Below, in pieces: positions 38,424-47,018 of a stretch of 64,000 bases of DNA. How positions within the stretch are numbered: the first letter of the stretch is position 1; the number at the start of each line of letters is the position of its first letter. The stretch is from contig NZ_NQKZ01000004.1 in NCBI RefSeq assembly GCF_002252665.1, positions 1 through 64,000 of the forward strand, read 5' to 3'. The notes under the pieces are model-generated. The model was given only the letters and a program-made list of their open reading frames with translations, ran no database searches and had not been told where the DNA came from. A program made the position numbers and the translations under genes. Source of the DNA: Synechococcus sp. 8F6 (lineage in GTDB: Bacteria; Cyanobacteriota; Cyanobacteriia; PCC-6307; Cyanobiaceae).

Positions 38424-39232
38424 GGCCGGTAGAGCCACAGGGGTTGGCCGCTCCAGGCCAGCTCCAGGCTGAGGGCCGCCAGCAGGCCCCGCAGCTGGCT
38501 GCGCCCGGGAATCAGGCCGCCGAAGCGCTTCGGCGGGCTGCCGAAGGTGATCGGGCGGGTTTTCTCCGGGTCGAGCTCCGCCAGCTCAGCGGCCAGCCGC
38601 CGTGCTGCCTCCTCGTCGCCAAGCACATCCACCAGGCCCAGCTCCTTGCCCTGGACACCACTGAACACACGGCCATCGGCAAAGCCGCGCACCGCCTCCT
38701 GGCTGAGCCCCCGTCCGGTGGCCACCGCATCCACAAACTGGTCGTAGCTGGAATCAATCAGGCTTTGCAGCAGCTCCCGTTCGCCGTCGGTGAGGGCGCG
38801 ATCGGGGGAGAGGATGTCTTTGTAGAGGCCGCTCTTGACGGTTTCGAAGCTCACCCCCACCCGCTCCAGCAGCTTGGAGAGGTTGTTGCCCCGCAGGATC
38901 ACGCCGATGGAGCCGGTGATCGTGCCGGGGTTGGCCACGATTTGTTCGGCGGCCACGCCGATGTACACCCCGCCCGAGGCGGAGATGTTGCCGAAGCTGG
39001 CCACCACCCGGCAGCCCTTCTCCCGCAGGCGCAACAGGGCGCTGTGGATTTCCTGGCTGTCGCCCACGGTGCCACCGGGGCTGTCGATGCGCAGCAGCAG
39101 GGCGGGGCACTCCCGCTGCTCCACCTGACGCAGGGCCTTGAGCACCCGCTGGCGGGTGGGGCCGGCAATCGGGCCTTCGATGGCGATGCGCGCCAGGGTG
39201 CGACGGGTCTTACGGCGCCAGGGCCAGGGCAT
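38420..39232 (-). CDS. sppA: signal peptide peptidase SppA, short form
   Basis: This membrane or stroma-side protease degrades cleaved signal peptides. The 270-residue short form has the serine nucleophile in FGNISASGGVYIGVAAEQIV and the general-base lysine in TVKSGLYKDILSPDRALT. The substrate strand RIDSPGGTVGDSQEIHSALL precedes it. A transmembrane start is weak here: the N-terminus is basic (MPWPWRRKTRRTLARIAIEG), so membrane anchoring is uncertain. Confidence 0.92.
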   Translation of the reverse strand: MPWPWRRKTRRTLARIAIEGPIAGPTRQRVLKALRQVEQRECPALLLRIDSPGGTVGDSQEIHSALLRLREKGCRVVASFGNISASGGVYIGVAAEQIVANPGTITGSIGVILRGNNLSKLLERVGVSFETVKSGLYKDILSPDRALTDGERELLQSLIDSSYDQFVDAVATGRGLSQEAVRGFADGRVFSGVQGKELGLVDVLGDEEAARRLAAELAELDPEKTRPITFGSPPKRFGGLIPGRSQLRGLLAALSLELAWSGQPLWLYRP

Positions 39233-39291
39233 TTCGGCGGTGTGAAGTGGTTGGATCTTAAAAAGAAAGCCTTCACCGGCCCGGAAGCACC

Positions 39292-40227
39292 ATGCCCCAG
39301 GCCCTGCGTTGGCCCCTGATGCTGCTGCCCTTTGCGCTCTGGGGCACGGCCATGGCAGCGATGCGGCCCCTGCTGGAGGGCGGCACTCCCCTGCAGGTGG
39401 CCAGCTTGCGCCTGCTGCCCGCCGGTGCCCTGGTGCTGCTGGCCGCGGTGCTGCTGGGGCGGCCCCTGCGCATTGCCGCCGCCGACTGGCCCTGGCTGCT
39501 CGCCTTCGCCCTGGTGGACGGCAGCTTGTTTCAGGCCTTGTTGGCTCAGGGGCTCGGTCAGACCGGAGCGGGTTTGGGGTCGGTGCTGATCGATTCCCAG
39601 CCCCTGCTGGTGGCTCTGCTGGCCCGCAGCCTGTTTGGCGAGGCGATCAACCCGGTGGGCTGGGTGGGCCTGCTGGTGGGCCTGCTGGGGATTTGTTGCC
39701 TTGGCCTGCCAGCGCCGGTGCTGCGCCACTGGTGGCTGGATGGCCCAGCCGCCCTGGGGGAGCGGGCCTGGAGCCATGGGGAGTTGTGGATGCTGGCGGC
39801 GGCGGCGGCCATGGCCCTCGGCACGGTGCTGAGCCGCTATGCCAGCCGCGAGAGTGATCCGGTGGCGATCACCGGTTGGCATTTGCTGCTGGGCGGCCTG
39901 CCGCTGCTAGGCGGGGTTGCCCTGCAGGGGCCGCTGCTGCCGGCCTGGAGCCCGACTGACTGGGCTCTGATGGCCTACGCCACCGTGTTGGGCAGTGCTT
40001 TGGCATACGGGTTGTTTTTCTGGTTTGCCAGCAGCGGCGATCTCACCGGCTTCACGGCCCTCACCTTTTTAACGCCGGTGTTTGCCCTGCTCTGTGGCGT
40101 GCTGCTGCTGGATGAGCAGTTGCGGCCGCTGCAGTGGCTGGGGGCGGTGCTGGCCCTGGCCTCGGTGCTGTTGATCAACCGGCGCCAGCAGCTCTGGCAG
40201 GGCACGCCCCTTTTGGAGCAGTCCTGA
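39292..40227 (+). CDS. EamA/DMT superfamily transporter
   Basis: Two EamA repeats of five helices each make this 311-residue permease (first: WPLMLLPFALWGTAMAAMRP to LLVGLLGICCLGLPAPV; second: LWMLAAAAAMALGTVLSRYA to WLGAVLALASVLLINRR). DMT proteins export metabolites or amino acids, but the substrate cannot be read here. Its stop shares one base with the start of a pterin glucosyltransferase-like gene, so the two may act on the same compound. Confidence 0.88.
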   Translation: MPQALRWPLMLLPFALWGTAMAAMRPLLEGGTPLQVASLRLLPAGALVLLAAVLLGRPLRIAAADWPWLLAFALVDGSLFQALLAQGLGQTGAGLGSVLIDSQPLLVALLARSLFGEAINPVGWVGLLVGLLGICCLGLPAPVLRHWWLDGPAALGERAWSHGELWMLAAAAAMALGTVLSRYASRESDPVAITGWHLLLGGLPLLGGVALQGPLLPAWSPTDWALMAYATVLGSALAYGLFFWFASSGDLTGFTALTFLTPVFALLCGVLLLDEQLRPLQWLGAVLALASVLLINRRQQLWQGTPLLEQS

Positions 40228-41303
40228 TGCGGCTCCTGGTGGTGAGCACCCCGGTGGGGGCCCTGGGCAGTGGCCGTGGTGGCGGCGTGGAGCTCACCCT
40301 GGCCAGCCTGGTGGCAGGGCTGCTGGAGCTGGGCCACCGGCTCACGGTGCTGGCGGCGGAGGGCTCGGTGTTGCCCCCTGCCTGTGCCGCCGCCGCGCTG
40401 TGGACCTGCAGCGGCAGCTCCCAGCCCAGTGCCCAGCATCAAGAACGGGCCGCGCCGATCACGATGCCGGCCGACGGCCTGCTGCCCCGCTTCTGGCGCC
40501 GGGTTCTGGCCGAGGCGCCGGCGGCGGGATTCGATGCGGTGCTCAACCTGGCCTACGACTGGTTGCCCTTCTGGCTGACGCCGCTGGCGGAGCTGCCGAT
40601 CTTTCACCTGGTGAGCATGGGCTCGGTGAACGACGCGATGGATGCGGTGATCGCCGAGATCGCCGCCTGGGATCAGCGCCGCCTGGCCTTCCACACCGCT
40701 GCACAGGCCGCCGATTTCGCCCTGCCTGCCCCGCCGGTGCTGGTGGGCAATGGTTTCGATCTCAGTGCCTATGGGTTTTGCGCCGAGCCCGAGCCGCTGC
40801 TGGGCTGGGCTGGGCGCGTGGCGCCGGAGAAGGGCTTGGAGGATGCGGCGGCGGCGGCGGCGCAGCTGGGCTTGCCCCTGGCGGTGTGGGGCCTGGTGGA
40901 AGACCAGGCCTATGCGGCGGCGGTGGAGGCCTCGGTGCCGGCCGGCACGCTGCAATGGCGGGGCTTCCTGCCCACCGTGCAGTTGCAGCAGCAGCTGGGC
41001 CGCTGCCGGGCCCTGCTCAACACGCCCAAGTGGAACGAGGCCTACGGCAACGTGGTGGTGGAGGCGATGGCCTGCGGGGTGCCGGTGGTGGCCTACCGAC
41101 GCGGCGGGCCCGGCGAGCTGGTGCAGCCGAGGGTGAATGGGCTGTTGGTGGAGCCCGACAACGTGGTGGCCTTGGCAGCGGCGGCGGCTGAGGTGGGCGC
41201 GATCGATCGGCGCGCCTGCCGGCAGTGGGTGGAGGCCCATGCCTCGCGGGCGGTGCTGGCTGAGCGGGTGGAGGCGTGGTTGCTGGCGGGTTTGGATTTG
41301 TGA
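40227..41303 (+). CDS. GT4-type glycosyltransferase, pteridine glucosyltransferase (BGluT)-like
   Basis: The 358-residue protein has the GT-B fold: the N-terminal LVVSTPVGALGSGRGGGVEL loop binds substrate, and the C-terminal half has LLGWAGRVAPEKGLEDAAAA, NTPKWNEAYGNVVVEAMACG and VPVVAYRRGGPGELVQPRVN with the E-x7-E donor motif. The start is like UDP-glucose:tetrahydrobiopterin glucosyltransferase of Synechococcus elongatus, which protects or tunes pterins. Alternatives are other sugar transferases of family 4. A DMT transporter gene precedes it directly. Confidence 0.8.
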   Translation: MRLLVVSTPVGALGSGRGGGVELTLASLVAGLLELGHRLTVLAAEGSVLPPACAAAALWTCSGSSQPSAQHQERAAPITMPADGLLPRFWRRVLAEAPAAGFDAVLNLAYDWLPFWLTPLAELPIFHLVSMGSVNDAMDAVIAEIAAWDQRRLAFHTAAQAADFALPAPPVLVGNGFDLSAYGFCAEPEPLLGWAGRVAPEKGLEDAAAAAAQLGLPLAVWGLVEDQAYAAAVEASVPAGTLQWRGFLPTVQLQQQLGRCRALLNTPKWNEAYGNVVVEAMACGVPVVAYRRGGPGELVQPRVNGLLVEPDNVVALAAAAAEVGAIDRRACRQWVEAHASRAVLAERVEAWLLAGLDL

Positions 41304-41318
41304 AACGGTTTGTTCAAC
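41300..41318. repeat. dispersed inverted repeat, copy at the end of the glycosyltransferase gene (19 nt)
   Basis: GTGAAAC, centre GGTTT, GTTCAAC: five of seven arm pairs match. It covers the stop codon (41301-41303) of the glycosyltransferase and the start of the gap before the antitoxin. It shares the GTKNAAC-N5-GTKNAAC layout with copies in ribE, the solute-binding protein gene and the 48.93 kb gap. Confidence 0.55.
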
Positions 41319-41431
41319 GCACGCTGGGGCCGAAATGTTGATGCCTCCTTGCCCTGGCCGTGCAAGCCTCAAACGCCGGTCTGGATGCTTGGTCGACTAA
41401 GTTGGTTGACTGAGTGAAGTTGATCGCAGCC

Positions 41432-41680
41432 ATGCGGCAGGTGAACATGCACGAGGCCAAAACGCACCTCTCGCGGCTGGTGGATGAGGCAGCAGCAGGC
41501 GAGCCGTTTGTGATCTGCAAGGCCGGCCGTCCAATGGTCCGCGTCACCCCCCTCAGCGAAGCGGGCGCTGCTGCGGCACCGCTGCGGCGCCTGGGCTTGC
41601 TGGCCGGTCAGTGCCAGGTGCCCGACGACTTTGATCAGCTGGGCGCTGCCGAGATCGCCGATCTGTTTGAAGGGGCCTGA
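41432..41680 (+). CDS. Phd/YefM-type antitoxin
   Basis: An 82-residue protein with the Phd pattern VNMHEAKTHLSRLVDEAAAG and PFVICKAGRPMVRVTPL forms the N-terminal DNA-binding domain; the C-terminal tail (DDFDQLGAAEIADLFEG) is typical of toxin-wrapping segments ending in an acidic helix. I set the start at ATG 41432; a GTG at 41414 is possible. The PIN toxin gene begins 9 bases later. Autoregulation through its own promoter is known for the family. Confidence 0.92.
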   Translation: MRQVNMHEAKTHLSRLVDEAAAGEPFVICKAGRPMVRVTPLSEAGAAAAPLRRLGLLAGQCQVPDDFDQLGAAEIADLFEGA

Positions 41681-41689
41681 GGCCAGCAG

Positions 41690-42079
41690 ATGCGCTTGCT
41701 GCTCGATACGCATCTGTTGGTGTGGGCGATGGGCTCGCCCGAACGGCTGCCAGCGGCCCTGTCGGCGATGCTGCAGGATCCTGCCAACACGCCGGTGTTC
41801 AGTGTGGCCAGCCTGTGGGAGCTGGTGATCAAACAGGCGCTCGGGCGGCCCGATTTCCACGTGGAGCCGGCCGTGCTGCGCCGTGCCCTGCTTGATGGCG
41901 GCTGGCAGGAACTGCCGATCCAGGCCCATCACACCCTGGCAGTGGCCGCACTGCCGCCCCTGCATCGCGATCCCTTTGATCGGCTGTTGCTGTCTCAGGC
42001 CAGCGCCGATGGCCTGCTGTTGATTACGGCCGATCAGCAACTGGCGGCCTATCCGGGGCCGGTGCGGCTGATGGGCTGA
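41690..42079 (+). CDS. PIN-domain toxin (VapC type)
   Basis: The 129-residue PIN protein starts LLLDTHLLVWAMGSPERLPA with the first acidic residue and has SVASLWELVIKQALGR, PPLHRDPFDRLLLSQASADG and LLITADQQLAAYPG with further acidic positions. VapC-like toxins cleave tRNA or rRNA when the antitoxin is lost. It follows the Phd-type antitoxin and looks intact. A Phd antitoxin with a PIN toxin is a common mixed pair in cyanobacteria. Confidence 0.93.
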   Translation: MRLLLDTHLLVWAMGSPERLPAALSAMLQDPANTPVFSVASLWELVIKQALGRPDFHVEPAVLRRALLDGGWQELPIQAHHTLAVAALPPLHRDPFDRLLLSQASADGLLLITADQQLAAYPGPVRLMG

Positions 42080-42113
42080 ATGTTCCCGAGGCTGTCAGGT
42101 CCGTCTGAGCAGC

Positions 42114-44012
42114 ATGCAGGATCAGCTCCGGCCTGCCCCCCCACCACCGGGCGCACCGCCCTTCAGTACTTTGAGCACTTCGGCGAAACGCCCTCTGCCA
42201 CAGCGCGCAACGTCAACTAAACGGCGCTGGGTGTTGCTGCTCACCCTGGCGATCGGCCTGGTGCTGTTTGTGTGGCAGCTGGGCAGCACCGGCCTGGTGG
42301 ATGAAACGCCGCCCCTGTTTGCCGCTTCTGCCCGGGCGATGGCCGACACCGGCGATTGGCTGATCCCCCGCGTCAACGGTCTGCCCCGCTACGACAAGCC
42401 GCCGCTGGTGTACTGGCTGATGGGGGCCCTCTACGCCCTGCCCGGCCAGGAGGCATGGAACCCGCTGGGCACCTGGGCGGCGCGGCTGCCCTCGGCCCTC
42501 GCCAGCATGGCGCTGATGCTCGGCCTGGCTCACACCCTGCTGCGCTGGCCCCAGCGCTCCGCAGGCCAAGCGGCCACAGCCCTGGCGGCGGCCCTGGCCT
42601 ACGGTCTCTCGCCGCTGGCCTTGGTTTGGGGCCGGATCGCGGTGAGCGATGCCCTGCTGGCGGGCTGCCTGGGCTTCAGCCTGCTGCTCAGCTGGCGCTG
42701 CTACGCCGCTGGCGAGAGCACAGGAGGGCGCCATTGGTGGCAGCCCTGGCTGGTGCTGGGGCTGGCGGTGCTGGCCAAGGGGCCGGTGGCGGTGGTGCTG
42801 CTGGGGCTCACGCTCCTTTTGTTTGGCTGGTTGCAGGCGGATCTGGCCGGGCTCTGGCGGCGGCTGCGGCCCCTGCCGGGGCTGGCGCTCACGGCACTGG
42901 TGGCGTTGCCTTGGTATGGCGCGGCGCTGCTGGTGGAGGGGGAGCCCTTCTGGCGCAGCTTTTTCGGCTACCACAACCTGCAGCGCTTCACGGCGGTGGT
43001 GAACAACCACCAGGCGCCTTGGTGGTTTTTTGGCCCGGTGCTGGTGATCGCCAGCCTGCCGCTCACCCCCGTGCTGCTGCTGGGGCTGGCCCAGGGCATC
43101 GGCCGCCTGCGCTGGCGCAGGCGGCCGGCTGAGCCCCTGGCGCCCGAGCAATCCCTGCAGCGCTTCGCCGCCTGCTGGCTGCTGGCGGTGCTGCTGTTTT
43201 TCAGCGCTGCGGCCACCAAGTTGCCCAGCTACTGGCTGCCGGCCACCCCGGCGGCGGGCCTGCTGGTGGCGCTGGCCGCCCAGCGGGGCGGTCGCTGGGC
43301 CTGGGGGTTGAGCCTTGTGCTCACGGGAGTGGTGGCGGGGGGATTGGCGGCCGGGCCGCTGTGGCTGCCGCTGATTGATGCTCCAGAGATGCCCTCCCTG
43401 GTGGCTGAGCTGCTGGCTGCCCCCTGGGTGCCGTTGGGGGCTGCGTTTTGGGCCCTGGCGCTGCTGCTGGGGGCCTGGGCCGGCTGGCGCCGGGGCGCTC
43501 TGGTGGGTCTGCTGGCGTTGCAGTTGCCGCTGGTGGCGTTTGTGCCGGTGGTGCTGTTGCCGCTGGTGGGGCTGGGCGATCGGCTGCGGGCCCAGCCCGT
43601 GCGCGAGCTGGCGGCAGCGGCCACGGCGGCCCGCGCGGCCAGCAGGCCAGGCGAACCCCTGGCGATGGTGGGCTTGCTCAAGCCCTCGCTGCACTACTAC
43701 AGCCGCCAGGTTGTGCTCTACGAGGGTGCCGAGCCCGCCGATCTCGTGAACCTGGCCGATCGCCTGGCCCGCGAGCACCGCCCCGGCCTCAATCCCCAGC
43801 CACCCGCCGCCGGCCGCAGCCTGCTGCTGGTCATCGATCACGGCACCGCTGAGCTGCCCTACTGGCAGCAGCTCAACCCCCAGCGCCTCGATGCCCGCGG
43901 CCCCTACGCCCTCTGGCGGCTGGAGCGCTCCAGCCTGGAGCGGCGCGCCGCAGCCCTGCGTCGTCTGGGTGTGGTCGCCACCTGGGAGGAGCCCAGGCCG
44001 GAGCGCTACTGA
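42114..44012 (+). CDS. GT39-type membrane glycosyltransferase (ArnT/PMT-like)
   Basis: The 632-residue protein has a Pro-rich cytoplasmic start (about 38 residues), the first membrane helix VLLLTLAIGLVLFVWQLG, and the first extracellular loop with the catalytic acidic region VDETPPLFAASARAMADTGD, WLIPRVNGLPRYDKPPLVYW. Some ten further helices follow and a soluble C-terminal domain begins near MVGLLKPSLHYYSRQVVLYE. Such enzymes move sugars from lipid-linked donors to lipids or proteins. The partner substrate is unknown; no ligase or donor synthesis gene is next to it. Confidence 0.87.
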   Translation: MQDQLRPAPPPPGAPPFSTLSTSAKRPLPQRATSTKRRWVLLLTLAIGLVLFVWQLGSTGLVDETPPLFAASARAMADTGDWLIPRVNGLPRYDKPPLVYWLMGALYALPGQEAWNPLGTWAARLPSALASMALMLGLAHTLLRWPQRSAGQAATALAAALAYGLSPLALVWGRIAVSDALLAGCLGFSLLLSWRCYAAGESTGGRHWWQPWLVLGLAVLAKGPVAVVLLGLTLLLFGWLQADLAGLWRRLRPLPGLALTALVALPWYGAALLVEGEPFWRSFFGYHNLQRFTAVVNNHQAPWWFFGPVLVIASLPLTPVLLLGLAQGIGRLRWRRRPAEPLAPEQSLQRFAACWLLAVLLFFSAAATKLPSYWLPATPAAGLLVALAAQRGGRWAWGLSLVLTGVVAGGLAAGPLWLPLIDAPEMPSLVAELLAAPWVPLGAAFWALALLLGAWAGWRRGALVGLLALQLPLVAFVPVVLLPLVGLGDRLRAQPVRELAAAATAARAASRPGEPLAMVGLLKPSLHYYSRQVVLYEGAEPADLVNLADRLAREHRPGLNPQPPAAGRSLLLVIDHGTAELPYWQQLNPQRLDARGPYALWRLERSSLERRAAALRRLGVVATWEEPRPERY

Positions 44013-44050
44013 TCCTGATCTGCTCTTTGTGGAGCTGGCGTTTGTGGGTG

Positions 44051-44587
44051 TCAGGTGGTTGGGGTTGGGCCCAGGTCCCGTTGGCGGCAGAAGCTGCAGT
44101 GGCCCCAGCGGGCCATCTCGCCGGCAGGTGCCGGGCTGGCGCAGTTTGGGCAGGTGGCCATGCCATGCACGTCCACCCGGCTGGGGTGGGCGGCCCACAC
44201 CTCCGCTTCCTGCAGGCCGCCCGGCGCAACGGCGGCACTGGCGTGGTGCTGCTCCAGGCGCAGGTCGCGCACCGTGAAGCCCTGGGCGCGCAGGGCTCCC
44301 AGCAGCTGGTGGCGGTTGTATTGCAGGGCCTGCAGCCAGGGGCCGGGGGCTGCCCCCACGGTGAGCAGGCCGCTGTGCAGCCGCAGGGGCCGGCAGTGGG
44401 GCGCCAGCTGGGCGCCGGCGATGCGCGGCCAGGCCTGCCACAGGGCCGCCAGATGGCCACCCTGCTGCCAGCGCTGCTCCAGCTCCCGCAGGCAACTGCC
44501 CAGGCCGCTGGCGGGCGGCCGCGGCGCCGGCACCAGCAGGCTGAGGTTGCCGATCTGGCGGGTTTGCTGACGGGAGGCCTTGGCCAT
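44051..44587 (-). CDS. DciA-like (DUF721) protein with C-terminal zinc ribbon
   Basis: The first 110 residues match DUF721/DciA, the loader of replicative helicase DnaB in bacteria without DnaC: RELEQRWQQGGHLAALWQAW, IAGAQLAPHCRPLRLHSGLL and VGAAPGPWLQALQYNRHQLL. The C-terminal 60 residues hold a two-pair cysteine motif (ATCPNCASPAPAG; GHCSFCRQRDLG) that should bind zinc. Short DciA proteins usually lack this. It may be a specific cyanobacterial arrangement. The gene is convergent with the GT39 gene. Confidence 0.78.
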   Translation of the reverse strand: MAKASRQQTRQIGNLSLLVPAPRPPASGLGSCLRELEQRWQQGGHLAALWQAWPRIAGAQLAPHCRPLRLHSGLLTVGAAPGPWLQALQYNRHQLLGALRAQGFTVRDLRLEQHHASAAVAPGGLQEAEVWAAHPSRVDVHGMATCPNCASPAPAGEMARWGHCSFCRQRDLGPTPTT

Positions 44588-44674
44588 GGGCCGAGGTTAT
44601 TCGGGGTGCGGCAATCCCGCTGGTGAACTGCAGCCGGGCCTGGCTACCCTCAAGCCTCGCCCCCGCCGACTCCG

Positions 44675-45421
44675 ATGGGCTTTTTCGATCGCCTCAGCCG
44701 CCTGATCCGTTCCAACGCCAACGCGGTTGTCGGAGCCATGGAGGATCCCGCCAAGATCCTCGACCAGTCGGTGGCCGACATGCAGTCGGACCTGGTGAAG
44801 CTGCGCCAGGCGGTGGCCACGGCCATTGCCAGCCAGAAGCGCATTCAAAATCAGGCCGAGCAGGCTGAAGCCCAGGCCAAAACCTGGTACGAACGGGCCG
44901 AGCTGGCTCTCCAGAAGGGCGAGGAAGACCTGGCCCGCGAGGCCCTCGGGCGTCGCAAAACCTGCCAGGACACCGCCACGGCCCTGAACACCCAGCTGCA
45001 GAGCCAGGCGGGTCAGGTGGAGCAGCTCAAGAAGAGCCTGGTGGCTCTGGAAAGCAAGATCGCCGAGGCCAAAACCAAAAAGGACATGCTCAAGGCCCGG
45101 GCCCAGGCAGCCCAGGCCCAGGAGCAGCTGCAGAGCGCCGTGGGCAACCTCGGCACCAACAGCTCCATGGCCGCCTTCGAGCGCATGGAGGAAAAGGTGC
45201 AGACCCTGGAGGCCCGCAGCCAGGCGGCTGCCGAGCTGGCCGGCGCCGATCTCGAAAGCCAGTTTGCGGCCCTGGAAGGGGCGCCCGAGGTGGATGACGA
45301 GCTGGCGGCGATGAAGAACCGCCTGGCTGGTGGCGTGACCGCGCCGCAACTGGAGCCCGTCAAGGTGAGTGAGCTGGATCCGGAGCTCGAGGAGCTCAAG
45401 CGCTCGATCGACAAACTCTGA
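44675..45421 (+). CDS. vipp1: PspA/IM30 family protein VIPP1
   Basis: The 248-residue protein is mostly coiled coil: MGFFDRLSRLIRSNANAVVG (amphipathic membrane helix), MEDPAKILDQSVADMQSDLV, then a long heptad region to about residue 190 and a C-terminal tail (KVSELDPELEELKRSIDKL), the helix that separates VIPP1 from PspA. It forms rings and rods on thylakoid and plasma membranes and supports thylakoid biogenesis. Transcribed ahead of trxA across a 94-base gap. Confidence 0.95.
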   Translation: MGFFDRLSRLIRSNANAVVGAMEDPAKILDQSVADMQSDLVKLRQAVATAIASQKRIQNQAEQAEAQAKTWYERAELALQKGEEDLAREALGRRKTCQDTATALNTQLQSQAGQVEQLKKSLVALESKIAEAKTKKDMLKARAQAAQAQEQLQSAVGNLGTNSSMAAFERMEEKVQTLEARSQAAAELAGADLESQFAALEGAPEVDDELAAMKNRLAGGVTAPQLEPVKVSELDPELEELKRSIDKL

Positions 45422-45515
45422 GGTTCGTCTGGGAGGTTCCGTCCAGGCTGGGCGCTCCGCCCAGAGGATCCCTTCCATACAATCGCCCTATGCACTCGTC
45501 GATTCAGGCCCTGCC

Positions 45516-45836
45516 GTGACTGTTGTTCATCTCACCGATGCCAACTTCCAAGCCGAAGTGCATGAGTCGGCCACCCCGGTGCTGGTGGATGTGTGGGCCG
45601 AATGGTGCGGCCCCTGCCGGCTGATGGCCCCGATGATGGACGCAATGGCGGCGGAATACGCCGGCCGTTTGACCGTTGGCAAGCTGGAAGCTGACGGCAA
45701 CCCCATCAGCCGCGATGGGCTGCAGATCCAGGGCCTGCCCGCCCTGATCCTGCTTCGGGATGGTCAAGAGCTGGCTCGCCATGAGGGCGCCATGGCGAAA
45801 CCACAGCTGAAGGCCTTTGTGGATGCCCATCTCTGA
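45516..45836 (+). CDS. trxA: thioredoxin
   Basis: The 106-residue protein has the WCGPC active site in VLVDVWAEWCGPCRLMAPMM and the cis-Pro loop in QGLPALILLRDGQELARHEG. The chosen start is GTG 45516; a TACAAT box lies at 45477-45482, about 30 bases upstream. The usual second-half motif is intact except that the KVDVDEN segment reads KLEADGNPISRDGLQ. Its end overlaps the aminotransferase gene by 14 bases. Confidence 0.94.
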   Translation: MTVVHLTDANFQAEVHESATPVLVDVWAEWCGPCRLMAPMMDAMAAEYAGRLTVGKLEADGNPISRDGLQIQGLPALILLRDGQELARHEGAMAKPQLKAFVDAHL

Positions 45837-47016
45837 GCGGCTGTCGCGGCTCGGCAGCGGCGTTTTCGCCCGCAACGACCAGCGCAAATCAGCCTACTCG
45901 GCCCGGGCTGCCACCCAGGGCCTGCCGCCCCTGCTCGATCTCTCGCTGGGGTCCACCGACCTCCAACCTCCTGCGGCGGCGATCCAGGCCATCGCCGCCC
46001 AGCTCGGCCAGCCCGCCAGCGCTGCCTATTGCCTGCACGGAGCCACCCTGCCGTTTCGTCAGGCTGTAGCGGCCTGGGCCCTGCGGCGCTTCGGGGTGGC
46101 CGTGGATCCAGGCACCGAGGTGCTGCTGCTGGTGGGATCCCAGGAGGGCACGGCCCATCTGCCCCTGGCGGTGCTCAATCCCGGTGATCGGGCCCTGTTG
46201 CTCGATCCCTACTACCCCTCCCACATGGGTGGGCTGCACCTGGCCTCGGCCGAGCCTGTGCTGCTGCCGCTGGATTCGGCGGCAAGTTGGCGGCCCGATT
46301 TCGAGGCCCTCAGCACCGAGCAGTGGGATGCCCTCAAGCTGATGGTGCTCGGGTTTCCCCACAACCCCACGGCCACCACCGGTGAGCAGGCCTGGGTCGA
46401 TGAAGCTGCCGAGCGGGCTGTGCGCCATGGGCTGGTGTTCGCCCACGACAACCCCTACGTGGATCTGGCCCTCGATGGCGAAGCCCCGGCCCTGCTGCGC
46501 TCGCCCCACTGGCGAGAGTGCGGCATCGAATTTTTCTCCCTCTCGAAGAGCTGGTGCCTCGGCGGTTACCGCCTGGCTTTTGCCATCGGCGCGGAGTGGT
46601 TGATCACGGCCCTGCGCCAGCTCAAGGGCGTGGTGGATTTCAACCAGTCGCTGGCCCTGCAGGCCGGTGCCATCGCCGCCCTGGAGCAGGCGCCCGACTG
46701 GCCCCACCAGCTCCAAGCGGTGTACCGCGAGCGGCGCGATCGCATGGCTGCGGCCTTGGAGGCGGTGGGCTGGTCGGTGCGGCGGCCGTCGATGGCGCTC
46801 TACCTGTGGTTGGCGTTGCCGCCTCAGGCCCAGGCCCGCGGCTGGGACAGCGAAGCTGTCGCGGCGGCCCTTCTGGAGGCCACCGGTGTGGCCCTCACGC
46901 CCGGCAATGGTTTTGGCCCCGGTGGCGAGGGCTGGCTGCGCTTGGCGCTGGTGCACCCGGTGGAGGAGCTGGAAGCCGGTGCGGCCCGCATCGGCGCCTG
47001 GCTGGCCAGCCTTTGA
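45823..47016 (+). CDS. class I/II aminotransferase
   Basis: The 397-residue PLP enzyme has fold type I: LDLSLGSTDLQPPAAAIQAI, VLLLVGSQEGTAHLPLAVLN, PHNPTATTGEQAWVDEAAER, AHDNPYVDLALDGEAPALLR (PLP aspartate) and the Schiff-base lysine in EFFSLSKSWCLGGYRLAFAI, with the C-terminal GFGPGGEGWLRLALV. The family includes LL-diaminopimelate, alanine and aspartate aminotransferases; the substrate here is not clear. Three genes overlap or nearly touch (trxA, this gene, birA), so they are probably one transcript. Confidence 0.88.
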   Translation: MPISERLSRLGSGVFARNDQRKSAYSARAATQGLPPLLDLSLGSTDLQPPAAAIQAIAAQLGQPASAAYCLHGATLPFRQAVAAWALRRFGVAVDPGTEVLLLVGSQEGTAHLPLAVLNPGDRALLLDPYYPSHMGGLHLASAEPVLLPLDSAASWRPDFEALSTEQWDALKLMVLGFPHNPTATTGEQAWVDEAAERAVRHGLVFAHDNPYVDLALDGEAPALLRSPHWRECGIEFFSLSKSWCLGGYRLAFAIGAEWLITALRQLKGVVDFNQSLALQAGAIAALEQAPDWPHQLQAVYRERRDRMAAALEAVGWSVRRPSMALYLWLALPPQAQARGWDSEAVAAALLEATGVALTPGNGFGPGGEGWLRLALVHPVEELEAGAARIGAWLASL

Positions 47017-47018
47017 CC

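Noticed and set aside
42213-44495. 760-codon minus-strand frame opposite the GT39 gene
   Set aside because: It is a composition artefact, rich in Gln, His, Pro and Arg, with no domain pattern, and it covers both the GT39 gene and part of the DciA-like gene.
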